64,000 bases of DNA from Streptomyces sp. NBC_01446 (lineage in GTDB: Bacteria > Actinomycetota > Actinomycetes > Streptomycetales > Streptomycetaceae), in assembly GCF_026340095.1 (NCBI RefSeq), contig NZ_JAPEPO010000001.1:3626501-3690500 (forward strand). The letters are read 5' to 3'. Both the position numbers and the translations under genes were made by a program. Shown here piece by piece: positions 6,774 to 14,993 of this stretch (position 1 is the stretch's first letter; every line of letters begins with the position of its first letter). The notes beneath the pieces were generated by a model. The model did not search any database. It was not told the origin of the DNA and worked only from the letters and a program-made list of their open reading frames with translations.

Positions 6774-8183
6774 ATGGCTGCCCGTACGAAATCCGGCAAG
6801 GACCGGCCGTCCTACCGCTGCACCGAGTGTGGCTGGCAGACGGCGAAATGGCTGGGTCGCTGCGGCGAGTGCCAGGCGTGGGGGACGGTCGAGGAGTACG
6901 GCGCGCCCGCCGTGCGGACGACCGCGCCCGGCCGGGTCACGACGTCCGCCGTCCCGATCGGCCAGGTCGACGCCCGGCAGGCCACCGCCCGCTCCACCGG
7001 CGTGCCCGAGCTCGACCGGGTCCTCGGCGGGGGCCTCGTCCCCGGCGCCGTCGTCCTGGTCGCGGGCGAGCCCGGTGTCGGCAAGTCCACCCTCCTGCTC
7101 GACGTCGCCGCCAAGGCCGCCAGCGACGAGCACCGCACCCTGTACGTCACGGGCGAGGAGTCGGCCAGCCAGGTCCGGATGCGCGCCGACCGCATCAAGG
7201 CGATCGACGACCATCTGTATCTCGCCGCCGAGACAGATCTGTCCGCGGTCCTCGGCCACTTGGACGCCGTCAAGCCCAGCCTCCTGATCATGGACTCCGT
7301 GCAGACCGTCGCCTCCCCCGAGATCGACGGCGCCCCCGGTGGCATGGCCCAGGTCCGCGAGGTCGCCGGCGCCCTGATCCGCGCCTCCAAGGAGCGCGGC
7401 ATGGCCACCCTCCTCGTGGGTCACGTCACCAAGGACGGCGCCATCGCCGGACCCCGCCTCCTCGAGCACCTCGTGGACGTCGTCCTCTCCTTCGAAGGCG
7501 ACCGGCACGCGCGCCTTCGCCTCGTACGCGGCGTGAAGAACCGGTACGGGACGACCGACGAGGTCGGCTGCTTCGAGCTGCACGACGAAGGCATCACCGG
7601 ACTCGCCGACCCCAGCGGGCTGTTCCTCACCCGCCGCGACGAACCCGTCCCGGGCACTTGCCTCACCGTCACCCTGGAGGGGCGGCGGCCTCTCGTCGCC
7701 GAGGTTCAGGCCCTCACCGTCGACTCCCAGATCCCGTCCCCTCGGCGCACCACATCCGGCCTGGAGACGTCCCGCGTCTCGATGATGCTCGCCGTCCTCG
7801 AGCAGCGCGGGCGGATCAGCGCCCTGGGAAAGCGGGACATCTACTCCGCGACCGTCGGCGGCGTGAAGCTCTCCGAGCCCGCCGCGGACCTCGCCATCGC
7901 CCTCGCCCTCGCCAGCGCCGCCAGCGACACCCCGCTCCCCAAGAACCTCGTGGCGATCGGTGAAGTCGGCCTCGCGGGCGAGGTCAGACGGGTGACCGGC
8001 GTGCAGCGCCGGCTCGCCGAGGCGCACCGGCTCGGCTTCACCCACGCCCTCGTGCCGAGCGATCCGGGCAAGGTGCCGGCCGGCATGAAGGTCACCGAAG
8101 TCGCCGACATGGGGGACGCTCTGCGCGTGCTGCCCAGGAGCCGTCACCGAGAGGCCCCACGGGAGACGGAGGAGCGCCGGTAG
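6774..8183 (+). CDS. radA: DNA repair protein RadA (Sms)
   Basis: A 469-residue RecA-related ATPase that processes recombination intermediates. An N-terminal C4 zinc finger has cysteines at 16, 19, 30 and 33 (CTECG, CGEC). Walker A GEPGVGKST is at 98-106, followed by TGEESASQV and the LLIMDSVQT Walker B region. The RadA signature is KNRYG at 255-259, with Tyr where the textbook motif has Phe. A Lon-like C-terminal domain follows (LAIALALASAASDTPLP, GEVGLAGEVR). The start at 6774 gives the normal N terminus right before the zinc finger. It is followed by disA after a 112-bp gap; this pairing is conserved in many Gram-positive bacteria and joins recombination to c-di-AMP damage signalling. Confidence 0.97.
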   Translation: MAARTKSGKDRPSYRCTECGWQTAKWLGRCGECQAWGTVEEYGAPAVRTTAPGRVTTSAVPIGQVDARQATARSTGVPELDRVLGGGLVPGAVVLVAGEPGVGKSTLLLDVAAKAASDEHRTLYVTGEESASQVRMRADRIKAIDDHLYLAAETDLSAVLGHLDAVKPSLLIMDSVQTVASPEIDGAPGGMAQVREVAGALIRASKERGMATLLVGHVTKDGAIAGPRLLEHLVDVVLSFEGDRHARLRLVRGVKNRYGTTDEVGCFELHDEGITGLADPSGLFLTRRDEPVPGTCLTVTLEGRRPLVAEVQALTVDSQIPSPRRTTSGLETSRVSMMLAVLEQRGRISALGKRDIYSATVGGVKLSEPAADLAIALALASAASDTPLPKNLVAIGEVGLAGEVRRVTGVQRRLAEAHRLGFTHALVPSDPGKVPAGMKVTEVADMGDALRVLPRSRHREAPRETEERR

Positions 8184-8257
8184 ACTTTGCCCTGGTCTCG
8201 CCCGTGCGTACGAACCCTGGGCATTCAAGATCTGCGCGTTCCGCAAGATCTGGGACT

Positions 8258-8284
8258 TCTGCGATATCTGCGACATCTGCGACC
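8258..8284 (+). repeat. three tandem 9-mers in the disA leader
   Basis: TCTGCGATA, TCTGCGACA and TCTGCGACC lie head to tail and stop exactly where the disA Shine-Dalgarno GGAGGA (8285-8290) begins. Related GATCTG words occur at 8229 and 8247. This may be a microsatellite or a leader element. Confidence 0.6.
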
Positions 8285-8295
8285 GGAGGAGTGCA

Positions 8296-9420
8296 GTGGC
8301 AGCCAACGACCGGGCAGCAGCTCCCGGCAAGTCCGGCGGGAGCTCCGGTGCCGATGGGCTGATGCGCGCCTCACTGAGCGCGGTCGCGCCCGGTACGGCG
8401 CTGCGTGACGGCCTCGAGCGAATCCTCCGCGGCAACACCGGCGGACTCATCGTTCTCGGCTGGGACAAGACCGTCGAGTCGATGTGTACCGGCGGTTTCA
8501 TCCTGGACGTCGAGTTCACCGCGACGCGTCTGCGCGAGCTGTGCAAGCTCGACGGCGGCATCGTCATCGACAAGGACATCACCAAGATCCTTCGGGCGGG
8601 CGTCCAGTTGGTGCCCGACCCCACGATCCCCACGGAGGAGACGGGCACGCGGCACCGCACCGCGGACCGGGTGAGCAAGCAGGTCAGCTTCCCCGTGGTC
8701 TCGGTGTCGCAGTCGATGCGGCTCATCGCCCTTTACGTGGACGGGCAGCGGCGCGTCCTCGAGGACTCGGCCGCGATTCTCTCGCGTGCGAATCAGGCGC
8801 TCGCCACTCTTGAGCGGTACAAGCTCCGCTTGGACGAGGTGGCCGGGACGCTCTCCGCGCTCGAGATCGAGGATCTCGTGACCGTGCGTGATGTGACCGC
8901 GGTCGCGCAGCGGCTGGAGATGGTGAGGCGCATCGCCACCGAGATCGCCGAGTACGTGGTGGAGCTCGGGACGGATGGTCGGCTGCTCGCCCTTCAGCTC
9001 GACGAGTTGATCGCCGGGGTGGAGCCCGAGCGGGAGCTCGTCGTTCGGGACTATGTGCCCGAACCTACAGCCAAGCGGTCCCGCACTGTCGACGAGGCGC
9101 TGTTCGAGCTCGACGCCCTGACGCATGCCGAGCTTCTCGAACTGCCCACTGTGGCACGCGCGTTGGGGTACACCGGGTCTCCGGAGACTCTGGACTCGGC
9201 CGTTTCGCCTCGCGGGTTCCGGCTGTTGGCGAAGGTGCCTCGGCTGCCCGGGGCCATCATTGACCGGCTTGTCGAGCACTTCGGGGGGCTGCAGAAGCTG
9301 CTCGCCGCCAGCGTCGATGATCTGCAGGCCGTGGACGGCGTCGGGGAGGCCCGTGCCCGGAGCGTGCGGGAAGGGCTCTCGCGGTTGGCCGAGTCGTCGA
9401 TCCTGGAGCGGTACGTCTAG
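8296..9420 (+). CDS. disA: DNA integrity scanning diadenylate cyclase DisA
   Basis: A 374-residue enzyme making c-di-AMP from two ATP while scanning DNA. The DAC domain is at ~25-150. The catalytic motif reads DGG at 86-88 (LDGGIVID), a small change from the usual DGA, and the second motif RHR is at 119-121 (GTRHRTADR). A helical linker follows, then C-terminal helix-hairpin-helix DNA-binding modules (FGGLQKLLAASVDDLQAVDG). The GTG start at 8296 has GGAGGA five nt upstream; family length matches. c-di-AMP in Streptomyces controls osmotic balance and cell-wall hydrolase riboswitches. The gene lies downstream of radA and may be cotranscribed with it. Confidence 0.97.
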   Translation: MAANDRAAAPGKSGGSSGADGLMRASLSAVAPGTALRDGLERILRGNTGGLIVLGWDKTVESMCTGGFILDVEFTATRLRELCKLDGGIVIDKDITKILRAGVQLVPDPTIPTEETGTRHRTADRVSKQVSFPVVSVSQSMRLIALYVDGQRRVLEDSAAILSRANQALATLERYKLRLDEVAGTLSALEIEDLVTVRDVTAVAQRLEMVRRIATEIAEYVVELGTDGRLLALQLDELIAGVEPERELVVRDYVPEPTAKRSRTVDEALFELDALTHAELLELPTVARALGYTGSPETLDSAVSPRGFRLLAKVPRLPGAIIDRLVEHFGGLQKLLAASVDDLQAVDGVGEARARSVREGLSRLAESSILERYV

Positions 9421-9441
9421 GGGTTCTTCCAGGGGTACCTG

Positions 9442-9722
9442 GGGGCGTCTCTCGGGGCTGCTTGCGGGGCCTGGGGCTGGGGCGGGGTCCCGACACTGCA
9501 GCCCGGTGGGCTCGCCCCGCCGTCTTAGGGCGCGCGCCGCGGGGCGTCTCTTGGGGTTGCTTGCAGGGCCTGGGGCGGGGTCCCGAGTGCGGCCTGGTGG
9601 GCTCGCCCCGCCGTCTTCGGGCGCGGGACGCGGGGCGTCTCTCGTGGCTGCTTGCAGGGCCTGGGGCTGGGTCCCGAGTGCGGCCCGGTGGGCTCGCCCC
9701 GCCGTCTTCGGGCGCGGGACCG
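9442..9722 (+). repeat. three tandem ~91-99 bp repeats
   Basis: Units begin GGGGCGTCTCT at 9442, 9541 and 9632. Each carries a shared middle (CTTGCRGGGCCTGGGGC) and a shared end (GGTGGGCTCGCCCCGCCGTC). Units two and three are nearly identical; unit one has small insertions. The array fills most of the first half of the 594-bp gap after disA. No coding frame looks real. It is not CRISPR, because there are no unique spacers between short repeats. Confidence 0.85.
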
Positions 9723-9824
9723 CGCCGGGATGTACGTGCTCGCTGTTCTACGGGGCCTCGTCACCCAGCTGATTACCTGTACGTGGTGCTGGTGGCTCCG
9801 CGCGCACATCCCGCCACGGCCCCT

Positions 9825-9962
9825 CCCGTTTCGTACGCGGCCGCCGGCCGGTGAAGCGCGTGTTGGCCCGTCCCGTTTCGCACGCGGCTGATCCGGTGGG
9901 GCGCTCGCTGGACCGTCCGTCTCGTACGCGGCCGATCGCCAGTGGGGCGCTCGTTGGCCCGT
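9825..9962 (+). repeat. three degenerate tandem ~46 bp repeats
   Basis: Units start at 9825, 9872 and 9916. Each begins CCCGTTTCGTACGCGG or a close variant (CCGTCTCGTACGCGG) and ends in a GGGGCGCTCGTTGGCC-like block. This second array has a different sequence and period from the one at 9442-9722. Nothing else is recognisable in the disA to 10015 gap. Confidence 0.75.
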
Positions 9963-10014
9963 GCCTCTGGGCGCGTGGGTTCCCGCTGATCGTTTCGTCA
10001 GAGGGCTGGTGGTG

Positions 10015-10815
10015 TCAGTCCTTGGCCAGTACGAAGGATGCCTGAGCCTTGGGGAGTTGGGGTGCCTTTGCCTCTACCAGGTAGGTGCCTGGCGTTGCCG
10101 GGCCCGTCTTCGGGGTTGCACACTCGGGGGCGCTGGCCTTGCGGTCCCACTCGATGGTCTGCGTGATGTGGGCGCCTGCCGGTACGCGCAGCAGGACGCT
10201 GCCGGCGCCCTTGGGGCAGTCCGCGGAGGACCAGATCTCGGTGTCGCTGGACGCTTGAGTGATCGTCAGGACCGCGCTCTTCGGGCCCAGATCGACCTTG
10301 CAGTCCTTCGCCGTCGTGTTCTTGGCGGCCAGCTCGAACTTCGGCTTCTCGCCCGGCGCGTACGAGTTGTGGACGCTGCGCAGCGTCAGCGTCACGCCGC
10401 CTGTCGTGCAGTCGGGGAGGCTTGAGCCCGCGGGGAGCCGGTCGCCCGCGCCGGTGCCGCCCTTCGCGCCGTCGTCGGATCCCGCCCCTGAGCCGGCCGA
10501 GCCGGAGCCCGAGCCCGAAGCGTCGCCGTTGGCGCCGTCGGAGGAGCCGTCGTCACCACCGGCGCCCGACTCGTCGCGGCCGCCCGGGTGTTGGCTGATC
10601 GCCGGTCCGGACCCGGAGGGGCCGGGCGTGATGGAGGAGGGCGCGGTGTCCTTGCCGTTCGAGCCACCGGCGCCGGTCTTGCTCCCTCCGCCACCGGAGT
10701 TGACGGCCCATACGATCAGCAGCGCGAGCAGCGCCACCATGGACAGCAGAACGGCCCTCCGTCGCCAGTAAATGGTGGAGGGAAGCGGCCCGATCGGATT
10801 GCGCAGAGATCCCAC
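10015..10815 (-). CDS. membrane-anchored exported protein with Gly/Ser linker and Ig-like domain
   Basis: A 266-residue protein. A short cytoplasmic N terminus ending WRRR leads into one membrane helix (residues ~22-42, LLSMVALLALLIVWAV). A ~95-residue Gly/Ser/Asp-rich linker follows, then a ~125-residue beta-rich domain at the C terminus (LPDCTTGGVTLTLRSVHNSY, PKFELAAKNTTAKDCKVDLG, WSSADCPKGAG). Four or more cysteines in the exported domain could form disulphides. The look is of a DUF4232/BsuPI-like fold, but I cannot assign a family with confidence. It is transcribed towards the tandem-repeat gap and is divergent from the PAP2 gene. Confidence 0.78.
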   Translation of the reverse strand: MGSLRNPIGPLPSTIYWRRRAVLLSMVALLALLIVWAVNSGGGGSKTGAGGSNGKDTAPSSITPGPSGSGPAISQHPGGRDESGAGGDDGSSDGANGDASGSGSGSAGSGAGSDDGAKGGTGAGDRLPAGSSLPDCTTGGVTLTLRSVHNSYAPGEKPKFELAAKNTTAKDCKVDLGPKSAVLTITQASSDTEIWSSADCPKGAGSVLLRVPAGAHITQTIEWDRKASAPECATPKTGPATPGTYLVEAKAPQLPKAQASFVLAKD

Positions 10816-11001
10816 GGCGCAAACTGTACGAGAGATCCGTCCGTTCTCCCGCCCCCACCCGCCGCCACGGCCCCTGAGTTTTGCGGATCATAGTCCCGGG
10901 CGGCGGTTTCGGCGCGGGGACAACCCCCTGTCTTTCGTCAGGTACGGGACGAGACCATCGCGGGATGTGATGGTGCTGGGGCATTACGTACGGTCCGTGT
11001 C

Positions 11002-11643
11002 ATGGGAATCTTCGACTCCGGCCTCTATCGCGACATCACCGGCTTCGCCCACGACACCCCGTCGTGGTTCCAGCACCTCATGGAGGTGTTCACCGAGCTG
11101 GGGCTGTTGGTCTTCGCCGTGCTCTTCGTCGCCGCCTGGTGGCGGGCCCGGCGCGGTGATCCACAGGCCCTGGCCGTCGCGGTGCTCGCCCCTCTGGCCA
11201 CCGGCGTCGCCTATGCGTGCAGCGAGCTGGTCAAGTCCGGTGTCGACGAAGAGCGTCCCTGCCGGGCCGTTTCCGGCGCCCTGACCTCTCTTGTCGCGTG
11301 TCCGCCTCATGGCGACTGGTCGTTCCCCAGCAACCACGCCACCATCGCGGCCGCCGCCGCCGTCGGCCTCATCCTCGCCTGGCCCGCCATCGGCCGGCTC
11401 ACCATCCCTCTCGCCCTCCTCATGGCCTTCTCCCGCGTCTTCGTCGGCGTCCACTACCCGCACGACGTGGCGGTGGGGCTGGCGGTCGGGGCCCTTGTCT
11501 CGTTCGTCGTGGTGCGGCTCTGTGCGGGGAGTGGGGCTCGGGTCGTCGTGGCCATGCGGGGGTCCGGGAGCGGGGTTGTCCGCTGGTTCGCCGGGGCGGG
11601 GGCGGTGAGCGGGTATGCGGCCGTCGGCGGTCATCGACGGTGA
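11002..11643 (+). CDS. PAP2-family phosphatase (membrane)
   Basis: A 213-residue membrane phosphatase of the type-2 phosphatidic acid phosphatase family. Several hydrophobic helices are present, and the full tripartite signature is visible: Lys78...Arg85-Pro86 (KSGVDEERP), PSNH at 109-112 and SR-x5-H-x3-D (SRVFVGVHYPHD, Arg145, His151, Asp155). Such enzymes dephosphorylate undecaprenyl pyrophosphate or lipid phosphates on the outer face of the membrane. The ATG at 11002 gives a normal family length. It ends next to the broken response-regulator gene, tail to tail. Confidence 0.9.
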   Translation: MGIFDSGLYRDITGFAHDTPSWFQHLMEVFTELGLLVFAVLFVAAWWRARRGDPQALAVAVLAPLATGVAYACSELVKSGVDEERPCRAVSGALTSLVACPPHGDWSFPSNHATIAAAAAVGLILAWPAIGRLTIPLALLMAFSRVFVGVHYPHDVAVGLAVGALVSFVVVRLCAGSGARVVVAMRGSGSGVVRWFAGAGAVSGYAAVGGHRR

Positions 11644-12289
11644 TCAGACCAGGCCCGCCTCGTACGCCACGATGGCCGCCTGCACTCTGTTCCTGACCTC
11701 CAGACGGTCCGGGACCGCGCGCACGTAGGCCTTCACCGTGCCCTCCACCAGGTGCAGGCGGCACGCGATCTCCGGGTTCGAGAGGCCCGCGCCCACCAGG
11801 CCCAGCACCTGCCGTTCGCGTGGGGTGAGCGCGGCCACGCGGGCCCTGACCGCTGTCTCTCGGCCCAGGCGCTGTGCCCCGAAGCCGTCGATGACGTGAC
11901 GCGCCACCTTCGGTGACAGGAACGCGGCGCCGTCCGCCACCGCTCTGACCCCCGCCATCAGTTCATGCGGGTCACCGGGCTTGAGGAGGAATCCGGTGGC
12001 CCCGCCGGCCAGGGCACGCCACGTACGCGTCCTCCGAGAACGTCGTCGGCATCGCCACCGCCGCGCCCGGCAGGCCTCGTACCATCTCCTCCGCCGCCGC
12101 CAGGCCGTCCAGGCGCGGCATACGGATGTCCAGGAGCGCCACGTCGGGGGGGGTGGGCCTGCGCCAGGCTCACCGCCTCGCGGCCGTCCGCCGCCTCCGC
12201 CACCACCTCGAAGTCGCCGCCCGCCGCGAGGATCGCGCTCACGCCCGCCCGGATCATCGCCTCGTCGTCCGCCAGCAGGACTCGGACAT
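11644..12289 (-). pseudogene. LuxR/NarL-type response regulator, frameshifted
   Basis: The gene is readable only by changing frame twice. The receiver start (VRVLLADDEAMIRAGVSAIL) is in one frame up to AQAHP. There an 8-base C run on the coding strand (8 Gs at 12146-12153) has one base too many. The next frame reads DVALLDIRMPRLDGLAAAEE to FSEDAYVA, where about two bases are missing near 12016. The third frame gives ALAGGATGFLLKPGDP and the LuxR HTH (LTPRERQVLGLVGAGLSNPE). The nearby ATG at 12289 is also out of frame with the receiver. Upstream (12290 to ~12480) a hydrophobic frame (PQYGPLLWAALAVPGP) may be a remnant of a partner membrane protein or kinase. Decay or a sequencing error in the homopolymer are both possible. 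Confidence 0.75.
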
Positions 12290-12622
12290 CTCGCCCCCTC
12301 CCGCTTCTGTGCCTGCACCTGGTCTGTCGTGCCTGCTGGTGCGGTGCAGGGCTGTCGCGGCGGCGAGCGCCGCGAGGCCGGTGAACTGCGCCCACAGCGG
12401 GCTTCGCTCCAGGCCGAGGCGCTCAGCGGCGGCGACGGGGCCGGGGACGGCCAGGGCCGCCCAGAGCAGGGGCCCGTACTGCGGGCTGGAGGTCTCACAT
12501 CTGCCGAAGGTACAAGCGCCGGCCGGGTCGCCGCCCCTGCCGATCGTCAGGGTGCGCGTCAAGCGAACGAGGCCGAGCCAACCCGTTTGCGTCACAGCGC
12601 CGCCACGCCGTCCCCGCTCCCC

Positions 12623-12643
12623 ATGGCAGGATCGTCCTGCCAT
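12623..12643. promoter_or_regulatory. perfect palindrome over the mutY start codon
   Basis: Arms ATGGCAGGA (12623-12631) and TCCTGCCAT (12635-12643) flank the spacer TCG. The second arm contains the AT of the mutY ATG (12642-12644). It could be an operator overlapping a leaderless promoter, or an RNA hairpin hiding the start codon. Confidence 0.6.
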
Positions 12644-13538
12644 GACTGCGCCCACGAACACCAGCACCGAGTCCCTGCACGCTCCCGTCATCGACTGGTT
12701 CGCGGAGAATGCCCGCGACCTGCCGTGGCGCCGCCCCGACGCGGGTCCCTGGGGCGTGATGGTCAGCGAGTTCATGCTCCAGCAGACGCCGGTGAGCCGC
12801 GTCCTCCCCGTGTACGAGCAGTGGCTCGCGCGGTGGCCGCGCCCCGCCGATCTGGCCAAGGAGGCGCCCGGCGAGGCCGTGCGCGCCTGGGGCAGGCTCG
12901 GCTATCCCCGCCGCGCGCTGCGGCTGCACGGCGCCGCCGTCGCCATAACGGAGCGGCACAGCGGCGACGTACCCTCCGCTCACTCGCAACTGCTCGCGCT
13001 GCCCGGCATCGGCGAGTACACGGCCGCCGCCGTGGCCTCCTTCGCGTACGGGCAGCGGCACGCCGTCCTCGACACGAACGTACGGCGCGTGTTCGCGCGG
13101 GCCGTGAGCGGTGTGCAGTACCCGCCGAACGCCACGACCGCGGCCGAACGCAAGCTCGCCCGCTCCCTGTTGCCCGAGCAGGAGTCGACGGCCTCGCGGT
13201 GGGCCGCCGCCTCCATGGAGCTCGGCGCCCTCATCTGCACGGCGAAGAACGAGAGTTGCCACCGCTGCCCCATCGCCGCCCAGTGCGCGTGGCGGCTCGC
13301 CGGCAAGCCCGACCACGTGGGTCCGCCGCGCCGCGGGCAGGCGTACGCGGGCACGGACCGGCAGGTGCGCGGGAAGCTGCTGGCCGTGCTGCGGGAAGCC
13401 GTGTCGCCGGTTCCCCAGGCGGCGTTGGACCGCGTGTGGGACGAGCCGGTGCAGCGGGCGCGCGCCCTCGACGGGCTCGTGGCGGACGGGCTCGTGGAGC
13501 CGCTGCCGGACGGTTTCTACCGGCTGCCGCTGAGTTGA
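12642..13538 (+). CDS. mutY: A/G-specific adenine DNA glycosylase MutY
   Basis: A 298-residue base-excision enzyme removing adenine opposite 8-oxoguanine. It shows LPWRRPDAGPWGVMVSEFML (catalytic Glu region), the Q-Q-T motif, the helix-hairpin-helix LPGIGEYTAAAVASFA with the catalytic VLDTNVRR Asp, and the Fe-S cluster signature C-x6-C-x2-C-x5-C (CTAKNESCHRCPIAAQC). It is shorter than E. coli MutY and has only a small winged-helix-like C-terminal tail (LDGLVADGLVEPLPDG), not a full NUDIX-like domain. The ATG at 12642 follows a palindrome, with no clear Shine-Dalgarno. Confidence 0.95.
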   Translation: MTAPTNTSTESLHAPVIDWFAENARDLPWRRPDAGPWGVMVSEFMLQQTPVSRVLPVYEQWLARWPRPADLAKEAPGEAVRAWGRLGYPRRALRLHGAAVAITERHSGDVPSAHSQLLALPGIGEYTAAAVASFAYGQRHAVLDTNVRRVFARAVSGVQYPPNATTAAERKLARSLLPEQESTASRWAAASMELGALICTAKNESCHRCPIAAQCAWRLAGKPDHVGPPRRGQAYAGTDRQVRGKLLAVLREAVSPVPQAALDRVWDEPVQRARALDGLVADGLVEPLPDGFYRLPLS

Positions 13539-13660
13539 CGGGCGTACGGGTTTACCCACGACTTACGTCTGTTACACAACCGACGGCCAGCCGTGCGCCC
13601 TCCGCAGGCTGAAGCGGACAACCCCGTGACAACGCCTCCGTAGCTTCTCCCGTGTACCGA

Positions 13661-13674
13661 TCACCTACAGGTGA
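13661..13674. promoter_or_regulatory. inverted repeat in the sigE 5' region
   Basis: TCACCT-AC-AGGTGA lies 46 bp before the sigE ATG, in the region where the operon promoter should be. In S. coelicolor this operon is driven by a CseB-activated promoter. Whether this repeat is the CseB site is not known. Confidence 0.3.
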
Positions 13675-13719
13675 CGGACAGGGAAAGCGCGAACGGTTCG
13701 CGAACGGGAGGCGGTTGGC

Positions 13720-14268
13720 ATGGCGCACGGCGAGGTGCTCGAGTTCGAGGAGTACGTCCGCACTCGGCAGGACGCCCTGCTGCGCAGCGCCCGGCGCCTC
13801 GTGCCGGACCCTGTCGACGCCCAGGACCTGCTCCAGACGGCGCTGGTGCGGACGTTCGGCCGCTGGGACGGCATAGCCGACAAGCGCCTCGCGGACGCCT
13901 ATCTGCGCCGCGTCATGATCAATACGCGTACGGAGTGGTGGCGCGCCCGCAAGCTCGAAGAGGTGCCCACCGAGCAGCTGCCCGACGCGAGCATCGACGA
14001 CTCGACCGAGCAGCACGCCGACCGCGCGCTCCTCACGGACATCATGAAGGTGCTGGCTCCCAAGCAGCGCAGCGTGGTGGTGCTGCGACACTGGGAGCAG
14101 ATGTCCACAGAGGAGACGGCCGCCGCCCTCGGCATGTCGGCCGGAACCGTGAAGAGCACGCTGCACCGGGCGCTGGCCCGGCTCCGCGAGGAGCTGGAGA
14201 GCCGGGACCGCCACGAGTCCGGCCACCGCGTGCTCGAACGGGAGGAGACGGAGCGTTGCGCGGCCTAG
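13720..14268 (+). CDS. sigE: ECF sigma factor SigE
   Basis: A 182-residue extracytoplasmic-function sigma factor of the SigE family. Region 2 is LLRSARRLVPDPVDAQDLLQ and VRTFGRWDGI; region 4 is LAPKQRSVVVLRHWEQMSTE with the HTH AAALGMSAGTVKSTLHRAL. The identity comes from the downstream order lipoprotein, OmpR-type regulator and sensor kinase, which is the sigE-cseA-cseB-cseC operon of S. coelicolor. There SigE controls the response to cell-wall damage such as vancomycin or lysozyme. The ATG has GGGAGG upstream. The 3' end overlaps cseA by 13 bp. Confidence 0.95.
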   Translation: MAHGEVLEFEEYVRTRQDALLRSARRLVPDPVDAQDLLQTALVRTFGRWDGIADKRLADAYLRRVMINTRTEWWRARKLEEVPTEQLPDASIDDSTEQHADRALLTDIMKVLAPKQRSVVVLRHWEQMSTEETAAALGMSAGTVKSTLHRALARLREELESRDRHESGHRVLEREETERCAA

Positions 14269-14912
14269 GCATACGTGCCGGTCGGGTCCTGAAGGCGGGG
14301 AGTACGGCGGTGGCCGCGCTCGCCGCCATCGGCCTTTTCCTCGGCGCCCTCACGGCCTGCTCGGCCGGCGGCACGGGCGCCCGCGACGAAGGGCCCGCCC
14401 GCTCCGACCCGGGGCCCTCGGCCGCCCCGAAGGCCGTGTCGTCCTCCCCGTCCTCCCCCGCGCCCAAGACGGTGAACGCGGTCCGGCTCGTCAAGGACGA
14501 CCCGGCGGTGAGCACGGAGGTCAAGCGCGACCTCAAGCCCTGCGTGGGGCACGAGTACCCGGTCGACGTGTCCTACGGGAACCTGACGGGGAACACGTCG
14601 AGCGACGTCGTGGTCAACGTCATGACCTGCGGAGACGCCGTCAGCATCGGCAGCTACGTGTACCGCGACACCGGCGGGAAGTACGAGAACGTCTTCAAGG
14701 CCGAGGAGCCTCCGGTGTACGCGGAGATAGACCGGGGCGACCTCGTCGTCACCAAGCAGGTGTACGAGAAGGGCGACTCGGTGGCGTATCCCTCGGGTGA
14801 GGACGTCCTGACGTACCGCTGGACCACCGGCCGGTTCGTCGAGCAGGCCAGGACGCACAACGACTACAGCAACGCGGTGAACGGGGACACGCCCGAGCCG
14901 TCCGACAACTGA
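14256..14912 (+). CDS. cseA: CseA, lipoprotein negative regulator of the SigE system
   Basis: A 218-residue lipoprotein. After a short basic start comes a hydrophobic stretch ending in the lipobox LTAC (GALTACSAGG), then a Ser/Pro-rich linker and a globular exported domain (CVGHEYPVDVSYGNLTGNTS, VVVNVMTCGDAVS). A TTG start at 14256 is chosen because GGAGGAG lies 8 nt before it and because it gives the signal peptide. An ATG inside the domain would not. It overlaps the end of sigE, implying translational coupling. In S. coelicolor CseA sits outside the membrane and dampens CseC signalling. Confidence 0.88.
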   Translation: MRGLGIRAGRVLKAGSTAVAALAAIGLFLGALTACSAGGTGARDEGPARSDPGPSAAPKAVSSSPSSPAPKTVNAVRLVKDDPAVSTEVKRDLKPCVGHEYPVDVSYGNLTGNTSSDVVVNVMTCGDAVSIGSYVYRDTGGKYENVFKAEEPPVYAEIDRGDLVVTKQVYEKGDSVAYPSGEDVLTYRWTTGRFVEQARTHNDYSNAVNGDTPEPSDN

Positions 14913-14993
14913 GCGGCGGGCCGGACAGCCCCGACCATGCAGATGACGGACCAGACCACTTTTCGGACGACGTATCAGGAGCAGCGGATTCGG

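Noticed and set aside
8187..8408. A 73-residue reading frame spanning the radA-disA gap
   Set aside because: It overlaps the disA start in another frame, and its Leu-Arg pattern is created by the 9-mer repeats.
9442..9962. CRISPR array after disA
   Set aside because: The repeats are ~46 and ~95 bp and directly abutting, with no unique spacers and no cas genes.
13626..13646. A sigma-70-like promoter (GTGACA, TAGCTT) before sigE
   Set aside because: The 9-bp spacer is far too short for a -35/-10 pair.
13671..14255. A long upstream extension of the cseA frame
   Set aside because: It is out-of-frame sequence over sigE; the lipoprotein signal begins at the TTG at 14256.
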